Assembly: GCA_016297675.1 (NCBI GenBank)
Contig: JAEDGE010000057.1
Span: forward strand, 1 to 11,936
Direction: 5' to 3'
Length of the DNA stretch: 11,936 nt
Origin: Oscillospiraceae bacterium
Lineage (GTDB): Bacteria; Bacillota; Clostridia; Oscillospirales; Ruminococcaceae
Part shown: positions 6,292 through 11,936 of the stretch, piece after piece
Layout of the letters: each line of letters begins with the position of its first letter
Numbering within the stretch: position 1 is the stretch's first letter
The notes under the pieces: model-generated
Seen by the model: only the letters and a program-made list of their open reading frames with translations
Told to the model about the DNA's origin: nothing
Database searches by the model: none
Made by a program: the position numbers and the translations under genes

Positions 6292-7278
6292 ATGGAATAC
6301 AAAGAACCAATTAAGGGCACAACCATGTCCTTTCGACCAGACATCAAGGTGTTAGACGCAACGATTCGAGACGGCGGACTGGTTAACAGCTTCCACTTCT
6401 CGAACCAATTTATAAAAGCCCTTTACGAAACCAATCTGAAAGCCGGCTTAGACTGCATGGAGTTAGGCTACAAGGCAGACCGTGACCTGTTTGATGTGGA
6501 AAAATTTGGCATTTGGAAATTCTGCGACGAGGAAAAAATCCGCAATGTCATCGGCGAAAACAATACCAATATGCAACTTGCTGTCATGGCAGACGTTGGA
6601 CGCACCAATCTGGAACGGGATTTGCCGGAAAAGAAAGACAGCATCATTGATATTGTACGAGTTGCAACCTATATTCACACCATTCCGGCTGCGGTGGAAA
6701 TGATTGAACACTGTGCAAAGAAGGGCTACCGCACCACTGTCAACATCATGGCAGTTTCCAAGGCAAAGGAATCTGAACTGGACGAAGCACTCGCCATTCT
6801 GGGACAGAGCAGTGTGGATGTCATCTATCTGGTGGACAGTTATGGTTCCATTTTCCCACTCGAAATGCGGCATTTGGCAGATAAATATCTGGAAGCAGCC
6901 GAAAAATACGGAAAAAAAGTCGGCATCCATGCTCACGACAACCAGCGGCTTGCCTATGCCAACACCATTGAATGTGCGATGCGTGGGGTCAGCTACCTGG
7001 ATGCAACCATGGCAGCTATGGGCAGAGGCGCCGGAAACTGTGCAATGGAACTGCTGATGTGTTTCCTGAAAAATCCAAAGTACGATGTAAAACCTGTCCT
7101 GCGATTCTTACAGGATTATATGCTGCCATTGAAAAAGAATGGTGTTGTCTGGGGCTATGATATTCAGTATCTGCTGACTGGTTATTTAAATCTGCATCCA
7201 AGAAACGCCATTGCTTTCACCAATGATAAACGAGAAGATTATTTCAACTTCTTCCAAGAATTGATGGAGAATGAATAA
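6292..7278 (+). CDS. DRE-TIM metallolyase family (HMGL-like) aldolase, substrate unknown
   Basis: A 328-residue protein of the HMG-CoA lyase-like / 4-hydroxy-2-oxovalerate aldolase superfamily, a TIM barrel with a divalent metal. Visible features are VLDATIRDGG (20-29, the DRE-type RDG loop with Arg26 and Asp27), MELGYK (56-61), the metal-binding HxH in GIHAHDNQRLAYAN (211-224; His213, His215) and the end of the barrel ATMAAMGRGAGNCAMEL (238-254). It ends shortly after the barrel and lacks the long regulatory or communication domain of isopropylmalate synthases or 4-hydroxy-2-oxovalerate aldolases. I start at the ATG 6292 with AAGGA 8 bases upstream; the frame opens earlier at a TTG (6244) with no support. 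It is monocistronic and has no pathway neighbours, so the substrate cannot be inferred. Confidence 0.88.
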   Translation: MEYKEPIKGTTMSFRPDIKVLDATIRDGGLVNSFHFSNQFIKALYETNLKAGLDCMELGYKADRDLFDVEKFGIWKFCDEEKIRNVIGENNTNMQLAVMADVGRTNLERDLPEKKDSIIDIVRVATYIHTIPAAVEMIEHCAKKGYRTTVNIMAVSKAKESELDEALAILGQSSVDVIYLVDSYGSIFPLEMRHLADKYLEAAEKYGKKVGIHAHDNQRLAYANTIECAMRGVSYLDATMAAMGRGAGNCAMELLMCFLKNPKYDVKPVLRFLQDYMLPLKKNGVVWGYDIQYLLTGYLNLHPRNAIAFTNDKREDYFNFFQELMENE

Positions 7279-7288
7279 ATTTCACTTA

Positions 7289-7448
7289 TATACTGCCCTC
7301 TATTGCAAATAACGATGTTATTTGCAATGCCACCAAACACGGCTGCAAAGTCATAGGCTTTGCGAGGGCAGTATGAACGGTGGCTCTGCCACCGGCAATC
7401 CATTGCCGGTATTGCAAAATCTTAGATTTTGCAATAGAGCTTAGTATA
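7289..7448 (+). repeat. MITE-like structured inverted-repeat element, copy B (160 bp)
   Basis: The termini TATACTGCCCTCTATTGCAA and TTTGCAATAGAGCTTAGTATA are inverted repeats (18 of 21 positions) and match the ends of copy A. The inside is almost entirely self-complementary: ATACTGCCCTC (7290-7300) pairs with 7364-7374; a 12-bp hairpin at 7302-7328; GCAAAG/CTTTGC at 7345-7363; GGTGGC/GCCACC at 7379-7393; CCGGCAAT/ATTGCCGG at 7392-7409; and an 11-bp hairpin at 7411-7435. It contains no gene. It starts 11 bp after the aldolase stop and ends just before the shared terminator. A non-autonomous mobile element is the best reading; TA at each end fits an IS630/mariner-type target, which is inference. 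Confidence 0.75.
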
Positions 7449-7450
7449 AT

Positions 7451-7497
7451 AAAGCAAAACGCTCCGACAGAACCTTCTCTGTCGGAGCGTTGCTTTT
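7451..7497. terminator. Bidirectional terminator between the aldolase and coaX genes
   Basis: A perfect 14-bp stem AACGCTCCGACAGA/TCTGTCGGAGCGTT with loop ACCTTC, extended by AAAGC/GCTTT across a 2-base bulge. TTTT follows on the plus strand, and TTTTGCTTTATT on the minus strand. It lies between convergent genes and can serve both. Confidence 0.88.
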
Positions 7498-7520
7498 GTA
7501 TTGTATTATAATAATAATTT

Positions 7521-8285
7521 TCACTTATTTTTATGATATAAAACCATTAGCCCTTTTAAGAGCAAATCGTCATCCAGAATCATCTGGTTATGACAGAGCG
7601 GTACAATCACACTTGCCAATCCACCTGTGGCAACCACCGTACATGACTCGCCTAATTCTGCCTGAATGCGTGCAATCAATCCATCCAGTGCTCCGGCAGT
7701 GCCATACAGCAAACCGCTTTTCATACAGTCCACCGTATTTTTTCCAATGACATGTGCCGGCGGTTCGAGTGCAATTTTCGGCAGCTGTGCGGTACGAGCA
7801 ATCAAGGAATCATGTGATACCCCAACGCCCGGCATAATAATGCCACCGAGATACTGCTTATTCCGGTCAATGACCGAAAGTGTCGTTGCAGTTCCCATAT
7901 CAATGACAATCAACGGCAGCGGATATGCCTGCATGGCAGCCACTGCATCGACAATCAAATCGCTTCCCAGCTTCTCCGGATAAGAAATCGCAATTCGCAG
8001 ACCGGTTTTCATGTCATACCGCACCACCATCGGCGTAATGCCGATATACTGCATCACCGCTTTTTTTACCGTTCCGGTCACCGGCGGAACAACAGAAGAA
8101 AGAATGCTGCCGTCAATGGTGTGCCGGTCGATATCATACATTTCAAATGCGGTTTTCAACATGGCTGCATATTCCAAACTGGTCGCCTTGGGATTCGTTG
8201 CCATCCGTTCCTGAAACAGAATGGTCTGCTCCTGAAAACAGCCGATGACAATATTGGTATTCCCGATGTCAATTGCCAGTACCAT
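7521..8285 (-). CDS. coaX: Type III pantothenate kinase
   Basis: Phosphorylates pantothenate to 4'-phosphopantothenate with ATP, the first step of CoA synthesis; cytoplasmic. The 254-residue length is normal for CoaX. Motifs are the ASKHA phosphate-1 loop AIDIGNTN (4-11), the substrate motif YPEKLGSDLIVDAVAA (102-117; Asp109), the phosphate-2 loop VIDMGTATTLSVID (127-140), GGIIMPGVGVSHDSL (147-161) and the adenosine-side VVATGG (217-222). In the substrate motif, Leu replaces the Arg of the usual GxDR; this may be a lineage variant. GGAGGG lies 8 bases before the ATG. It sits 27 bp after the ECF S-component gene on the same strand and is probably cotranscribed with it, and it is divergent from coaBC. 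Confidence 0.96.
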   Translation of the reverse strand: MVLAIDIGNTNIVIGCFQEQTILFQERMATNPKATSLEYAAMLKTAFEMYDIDRHTIDGSILSSVVPPVTGTVKKAVMQYIGITPMVVRYDMKTGLRIAISYPEKLGSDLIVDAVAAMQAYPLPLIVIDMGTATTLSVIDRNKQYLGGIIMPGVGVSHDSLIARTAQLPKIALEPPAHVIGKNTVDCMKSGLLYGTAGALDGLIARIQAELGESCTVVATGGLASVIVPLCHNQMILDDDLLLKGLMVLYHKNK

Positions 8286-8312
8286 AATTTGTACCCTCCG
8301 AATGTGTTTCCG

Positions 8313-8948
8313 TTATGCCTGCTGTGTCTTTGCTTTTGAAACAGATGGTATCAGCTTTGCCTTGCAAAGCGCTGCACCCACTGCACCGGTTACAATCGTA
8401 GCCGCCAGCATCTCACAAACTGCATTCACACCGACAAAGGTACAGATGAACACCAGAATATTCTTACCGCCCATCAAACCCTGTACATACTCTGTGTTGC
8501 CATACAGTACAACCAGTGCTGTCATGAAAAGGGCTGTGTTCAAAAAAGCAGAGAAAAATCCGGTTACCGCACAGGCAACATACGAATTGGTCAGTTTGCT
8601 GACACCTTTAAAAATCAGACCCACCAGAAAACCGTCCAGTGCTCTTGGAACAAACCGCTGCACAAAGGCAAGAAACGGGTTGATGTCCGCAAGAATGGCA
8701 CCCATTCCGCTCGGTACGCCAATGCCAAAGCATTGCAGGAAACTGAGCAGTCCGAACACGCTGCCAATAACCAGTCCGCCTATAGGACCGGCTGCTACGG
8801 CTGCCAGTGCGATTGGAATCACGTTCAAGGTGATGACCAATGGACCAACTGGAATCGAACCAATCGGCGTGAACGAAAAGATCATCGTCAGTGCCGTCAG
8901 CAGACCCAGAATCACCAGTTGTTTTGTGTTCCATTTTGTTTTTTGCAT
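8313..8948 (-). CDS. ECF transporter S component, probably for pantothenate (PanT-like)
   Basis: A 211-residue integral membrane protein with about six hydrophobic helices (roughly 10-28, 35-54, 56-72, 90-114, 122-148 and 163-195), a short charged N-terminus and a Lys-rich tail, as in energy-coupling-factor S components. It would bind the vitamin and dock on a shared EcfAA'T module that is not encoded here. The small-residue pattern (ITLNVIPIALAAVAAGPIGG, 39-58) fits the family. Substrate assignment rests only on context: it is followed after 27 bp by the pantothenate kinase gene, with coaBC on the other side, so pantothenate is the best guess; another vitamin cannot be excluded. AAGGAGG lies 9 bases before the ATG. 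Confidence 0.88.
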   Translation of the reverse strand: MQKTKWNTKQLVILGLLTALTMIFSFTPIGSIPVGPLVITLNVIPIALAAVAAGPIGGLVIGSVFGLLSFLQCFGIGVPSGMGAILADINPFLAFVQRFVPRALDGFLVGLIFKGVSKLTNSYVACAVTGFFSAFLNTALFMTALVVLYGNTEYVQGLMGGKNILVFICTFVGVNAVCEMLAATIVTGAVGAALCKAKLIPSVSKAKTQQA

Positions 8949-8970
8949 GAGAAAAAACCTCCTTGTTATT

Positions 8971-8985
8971 ATTCCCTCTGAGAGG
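8971..8985 (-). repeat. Small hairpin in the ECF S-component leader
   Basis: TCCCTC, TCA, GAGGGA forms a 6-bp stem with a 3-base loop just upstream of the ribosome binding site, next to three tandem copies of the pentamer TGTAT (minus strand). It could tune translation or stability; no known riboswitch is recognised. Confidence 0.3.
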
Positions 8986-9006
8986 GATACAATACAATAC
9001 AGGTGC

Positions 9007-9015
9007 AGTATATCA
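9007..9015 (-). promoter_or_regulatory. Extended -10 promoter of the ECF S-component/coaX operon
   Basis: On the minus strand TGA-TATACT forms an extended -10 element. No convincing -35 is seen at the right distance. About 50 bases of leader precede the ECF S-component ATG. Confidence 0.5.
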
Positions 9016-9056
9016 TATTTTTTTCAAATTTTATATATCTTTTTCTGAATTTTCTG

Positions 9057-9065
9057 TGTTATACT
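9057..9065 (+). promoter_or_regulatory. Extended -10 promoter of coaBC
   Basis: On the plus strand TGT-TATACT forms an extended -10 element with a weak -35, about 110 bases upstream of coaBC. It is back to back with the extended -10 promoter of the opposite operon about 45 bp away. The leader between holds a small ATTTCT/AGAAAT hairpin near 9124-9138 and nothing else I recognise. Confidence 0.5.
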
Positions 9066-9174
9066 AAGGGCAACTGTTCAGAAATCTGCACTGCTATCTT
9101 CTGTCATCGAAAACCGTTTTTGTATTTCTCAGAGAAATCTTGTCCAAAATCATCATCAAAGGAGTGTATCTACC

Positions 9175-10377
9175 ATGCTAACCGGAAAAACTGTTGTACT
9201 GGCTGTTACCGGCAGTATTGCTGCCTATAAAATCGCCAATCTTGTCCGTATGCTCAAAAAATTGCACGCCAATGTACAGGTACTCATGACCCAGAATGCC
9301 ACAAATTTTATCAACCCCATTACCTTTGAAACCCTCACCAGCAACAAATGCCTCATTGACACATTCGACCGCAATTTTCAATACAGTGTGGAACATGTCG
9401 CACTTGCGAAACAGGCAGATGTCGTATTGGTTGCACCGGCATCCGCCAATGTCATCGGGAAACTCGCAAACGGCATTGCAGATGATATGCTGACCACAAC
9501 CGTCATGGCATGCCCCTGCAAAAAAATCATTTCCCCTGCCATGAACCACAATATGTACCACAATCCCATTGTACAGGATAATCTGGAAAAGTTGGCTCGC
9601 TTCGGCTATGAAATCATTTCCCCTGCAACGGGCATGCTCGCCAACGGCGACTCCGGTGACGGCAGAATGCCGGAAGAATCATTGCTGCTGGAATATATCC
9701 TGCAAGAGATTGCCTTTGAAAAAGACCTCGCCGGAAAGAAATTTCTCATCACCGCCGGAGCAACCAGAGAAGCCCTCGATCCGGTTCGATTTCTGACTAA
9801 TCACTCCTCCGGAAAGATGGGCTGTGCATTGGCAAAAGCTGCCATGCAGCGTGGAGCAGATGTGACACTGGTAGCGGCACACATGGAAATTGCACCGCCA
9901 CCTTTTATTACCGTGATTCCGGTTGTTTCTGCCGAAGAAATGTATCAAACCATTGCACCAATTGCTGCCCAATTTGACTGCATCATCAAAGCAGCTGCTG
10001 TTGCAGATTATACGCCCATAGAAACTGCTGACCAGAAAATCAAAAAGGCAGACGGCACGCTGTCCATTCCATTACAGCGTACCACGGATATTTTAAAATT
10101 TCTCGGCGAACATAAACCGGACGGACAGTTTCTGTGCGGATTCTCCATGGAAACGGAAAATGTAACAGAAAATTCCAGAAAAAAATTGCAGTCCAAACAC
10201 TGTGATATGATTTGTGCCAACAGTCTGCGGACAGAAGGGGCTGGATTCGGCACAGATACCAATATCATTACGATTATCACAGCGGATGCAGAAATTCCGC
10301 TTGAAAAAATGACAAAGGAACAGGCAGCACACCGCATTCTCAGTGAAATCAAAAGCCGCAGCTGTACTGCTCATTGA
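9175..10377 (+). CDS. coaBC: Bifunctional phosphopantothenoylcysteine decarboxylase / phosphopantothenate-cysteine ligase
   Basis: Joins cysteine to 4'-phosphopantothenate (CoaB, CTP-dependent) and decarboxylates the product to 4'-phosphopantetheine (CoaC, FMN-dependent). The 400 residues are the usual length. The CoaC half (1-180) shows LAVTGSIAAYK (9-19), the catalytic His74 in VEHVALAKQAD, APASANVIGKLANGIADD (87-104) and PAMN (121-124). The position of the conserved Cys (E. coli Cys158, in ACGD) is Asn157 here (LANGDSGDGRM). The CoaB half (188-395) shows ITAGATREALDPVRFLTNHSSGKMG (192-216, in part), KAAAVADYTP (272-281), KIKK (288-291) and the ANS loop (348-350). AAAGGAG lies 10 bases before the ATG. 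It is divergent from the ECF S-component/coaX operon. Confidence 0.96.
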   Translation: MLTGKTVVLAVTGSIAAYKIANLVRMLKKLHANVQVLMTQNATNFINPITFETLTSNKCLIDTFDRNFQYSVEHVALAKQADVVLVAPASANVIGKLANGIADDMLTTTVMACPCKKIISPAMNHNMYHNPIVQDNLEKLARFGYEIISPATGMLANGDSGDGRMPEESLLLEYILQEIAFEKDLAGKKFLITAGATREALDPVRFLTNHSSGKMGCALAKAAMQRGADVTLVAAHMEIAPPPFITVIPVVSAEEMYQTIAPIAAQFDCIIKAAAVADYTPIETADQKIKKADGTLSIPLQRTTDILKFLGEHKPDGQFLCGFSMETENVTENSRKKLQSKHCDMICANSLRTEGAGFGTDTNIITIITADAEIPLEKMTKEQAAHRILSEIKSRSCTAH

Positions 10378-10403
10378 TTTTGAGGGAAACTTTTTAAAAA
10401 TGC

Positions 10404-10432
10404 TTGTCAATTTCTGAAAAATGTTGTATAAT
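10404..10432 (+). promoter_or_regulatory. Promoter of glyA
   Basis: TTGTCA (10404-10409), 17-bp spacer, TATAAT (10427-10432). The leader is only about 45 bases, too short for a glycine or folate riboswitch. I saw no strong coaBC terminator between 10378 and this promoter, so some read-through is possible. Confidence 0.87.
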
Positions 10433-10484
10433 AAAGGCGGTCACATTTTGTTCGATCAATTTTATCAATGGAGGATTTCACATT

Positions 10485-11738
10485 ATGTATCAGGATATGA
10501 TGGATACCATCGGATTTGTTTCCAAGTACGATCCAGAAGTCGGTGCTGCGATGCAGCAGGAACTTGCAAGACAGAGAAGAAATTTGGAGCTGATTGCCAG
10601 TGAGAATCTTGTTTCTCCAGCAGTCATGGCCGCTATGGGTTCTGCCCTTACCAACAAGTATGCAGAAGGTCTGCCGCACAAGCGGTATTATGGCGGCTGC
10701 GAATATGTGGACATCGTAGAAGAGATTGCGATTGACCGTGCGAAGAAACTGTTTGGAGCACAGTATGCCAATGTACAGCCACACTCCGGTGCACAGGCAA
10801 ACACCGCTGTTTACTTTGCCCTGCTCCAGCCGGGAGATACCGTACTGGGCATGAGTCTGGCACATGGCGGACATCTGACACACGGTTCTCCAGTCAATAT
10901 TTCCGGTAAATACTTCAACTTCGTTTCCTATGGTCTGGGAGATGATGAGGTCATTGATTATGATAAGGTAGCCGCTCTGGCAAAGGAACACAAGCCGAAA
11001 CTGATTGTGGCAGGGGCAAGTGCTTATCCGAGAATCATTGATTTCCCGAAGCTGTCTGAGATTGCAAAGTCTGTCGGGGCTTACCTGATGGTAGACATGG
11101 CACACATTGCGGGTCTGGTAGCTTCTGGTATGCATCCATCCCCAGTTCCGTATGCAGATGTTACCACCACCACCACACACAAGACACTGCGGGGACCTCG
11201 TGGCGGTCTGATTCTCTGCAACGATGAAGAAATTGCAAAGAAAATTAACAAGGCTGTTTTCCCAGGTACACAGGGTGGTCCGCTGATGCACGTGATTGCA
11301 GCAAAAGCAGTTTGCTTCGGCGAAGCTATGACACCAGCATTCAAGGAATACGGCAAGCGGATTGTAGAAAATGCACAGGCACTGGCAAAGGGTCTGGTAG
11401 ACCGTGGATTCCATCTGGTTTCCGGCGGTACAGACAACCACTTGATGCTGGTTGATCTGCGTCCGTTCTCCATCACTGGCAAGGAACTGGAACACCGTCT
11501 GGATGAAGTATATATCACCGTCAATAAGAATGCGATTCCGAACGATCCAGAGAAGCCGTTTGTCACCTCTGGTCTGCGTGTCGGTACACCAGCAGTCACC
11601 AGCCGTGGTCTGGGTGTTGCAGAAATGGACAAGATTGCAGAATGCATGTATCTGACTGCAACCCAATTCGAGGACAAGGCGGACGAGATTCGGGCAATGG
11701 TAACCGAAATCTGCAAACAATACCCTCTGTATGAATAA
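10485..11738 (+). CDS. glyA: Serine hydroxymethyltransferase
   Basis: PLP enzyme converting serine and tetrahydrofolate to glycine and 5,10-methylene-THF; cytoplasmic dimer or tetramer. The 417 residues match the bacterial family (B. subtilis 415). Visible motifs are LIASENLVS (36-44), NKYAEGLPHKRYYGG (57-71), NVQPHSGAQAN (96-106), VDMAHIAGLVASG (203-215; Asp204 and His207 contact PLP) and the Schiff-base Lys233 in TTTTTHKTLRGPRGG (227-241). The ATG at 10485 has GGAGG 10 bases upstream; the frame opens about 80 bases earlier, but that part overlaps the promoter. It is monocistronic, with its own promoter and a terminator at 11830-11875. Codon use is strongly biased, as expected for a highly expressed gene. 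Confidence 0.98.
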   Translation: MYQDMMDTIGFVSKYDPEVGAAMQQELARQRRNLELIASENLVSPAVMAAMGSALTNKYAEGLPHKRYYGGCEYVDIVEEIAIDRAKKLFGAQYANVQPHSGAQANTAVYFALLQPGDTVLGMSLAHGGHLTHGSPVNISGKYFNFVSYGLGDDEVIDYDKVAALAKEHKPKLIVAGASAYPRIIDFPKLSEIAKSVGAYLMVDMAHIAGLVASGMHPSPVPYADVTTTTTHKTLRGPRGGLILCNDEEIAKKINKAVFPGTQGGPLMHVIAAKAVCFGEAMTPAFKEYGKRIVENAQALAKGLVDRGFHLVSGGTDNHLMLVDLRPFSITGKELEHRLDEVYITVNKNAIPNDPEKPFVTSGLRVGTPAVTSRGLGVAEMDKIAECMYLTATQFEDKADEIRAMVTEICKQYPLYE

Positions 11739-11740
11739 TT

Positions 11741-11797
11741 TTCTTTTTGCGAAAAAAGAAAAGAAAGCAAAAGAAAAAGAGTTCGCCGTTCGGCGAA
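11741..11797 (+). repeat. AT-rich stem, polypurine run and TTCGCC hairpin after glyA
   Basis: Just after the glyA stop, TTTTCTTTTT can pair with AAAAAAGAAAA across GCG. A run of almost pure purine follows (about 11753-11781), then a perfect 6-bp hairpin TTCGCC-GTTC-GGCGAA (11782-11797). None has a U-tract, so they are not the terminator. They could protect the 3' end or be a dispersed palindrome; only one copy is in this window. Confidence 0.35.
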
Positions 11798-11829
11798 TAC
11801 GTCAAGTATAAAAGCAATAGAAAAGCATT

Positions 11830-11875
11830 ACAAAGCGACTTTTGATGATTCCGTCAAAAGTCACTTTGTGTTTTT
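11830..11875 (+). terminator. Intrinsic terminator of glyA
   Basis: GACTTTTGA/TCAAAAGTC forms a 9-bp stem, extended after one mismatch by ACAAAG/CTTTGT, with an 8-base loop, then GTTTTT. It lies about 90 bp past the glyA stop. Confidence 0.9.
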
Positions 11876-11881
11876 ATATTG

Positions 11882-11910
11882 TTGACGTTTAACAGTGTTG
11901 ATGCTATAAA
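11882..11910 (+). promoter_or_regulatory. Promoter pointing off the right edge
   Basis: TTGACG (11882-11887), 17-bp spacer, TATAAA (11905-11910) with an extended -10 TGC. It should drive a gene that starts beyond the window; the last 26 bases contain no start codon with a ribosome binding site. Confidence 0.65.
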
Positions 11911-11936
11911 TCCATTTAGCAATAAATCAGAATTTA

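Noticed and set aside
8245..9048. 267-codon plus-strand frame across the ECF S-component gene
   Set aside because: Antisense to a clear membrane protein with a good ribosome binding site; the translated frame has no recognisable motif.
10433..10484. Glycine or tetrahydrofolate riboswitch in front of glyA
   Set aside because: The leader after the promoter is only about 45 bases and shows no conserved riboswitch core or terminator.
10407..11720. Long open frame on the minus strand across glyA
   Set aside because: It is fully antisense to a highly conserved gene, is Cys- and His-rich without any domain I recognise, and lacks a ribosome binding site. It reflects the biased codon use of glyA.
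1..11936. CRISPR array, tRNA/rRNA genes, prophage or defence system
   Set aside because: I looked for regularly spaced repeats, cloverleaf signatures and typical phage or nuclease proteins and saw none; the only repeats are the two inverted-repeat elements around the aldolase gene.

Overview
The window looks like chromosomal core sequence from a spore-forming, low-to-moderate GC Firmicute of class Clostridia, most like the Ruminococcus/Oscillospiraceae group. The reasons are a complete spoIIAA-spoIIAB-sigF operon, strong AGGAGG-type ribosome binding sites, consensus sigma-A promoters, U-tract terminators, and an ANTAR regulator coupled to a glutamine synthetase-like gene. No rRNA, tRNA, CRISPR array, transposase or phage gene was seen. 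The organism call is inference from gene content.

Layout. Minus strand, 76-1516: the forespore sigma-F operon (spoIIAA, spoIIAB, sigF), with two Spo0A-box-like heptamers and a possible sigma-A -10 upstream. Minus strand, 1757-3660: a divergent glutamine synthetase-like gene whose stop codon overlaps the start of an ANTAR-domain protein, with its own consensus promoter and an intrinsic terminator. Minus/plus, 3886-5978: a LysR regulator divergent from a YeiH-family membrane protein; their two promoters share one palindromic -35 hexamer. Plus, 6292-7278: a stand-alone DRE-TIM (HMGL-like) aldolase lying between two copies of a short inverted-repeat element (51 bp and 160 bp). Minus, 7521-8948: an ECF transporter S component followed by coaX (type III pantothenate kinase). 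Plus, 9175-10377: divergent coaBC. Plus, 10485-11738: glyA with its own promoter and terminator. A promoter near the right edge points out of the window.

How the genes fit together. The ECF S component (probably for pantothenate), CoaX and CoaBC cover uptake, phosphorylation, and cysteine coupling/decarboxylation, that is, the pantothenate-to-4'-phosphopantetheine arm of CoA synthesis, arranged as a divergon. GlyA supplies glycine and one-carbon units. SpoIIAA/SpoIIAB/SigF form the partner-switching module that starts forespore gene expression.

The most unusual part is the glutamine synthetase-like/ANTAR pair. The synthetase-like protein keeps the family fold and several substrate arginines but has lost three of six expected metal ligands plus the ammonium-site Asp and the flap Glu. 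The partner receiver domain has Asn where the phosphorylated Asp should be. This suggests a nitrogen- or ligand-sensing pseudoenzyme working with a phosphorylation-independent RNA-binding regulator. Alignments here were made by eye from remembered family sequences, so residue-level claims need a proper alignment.
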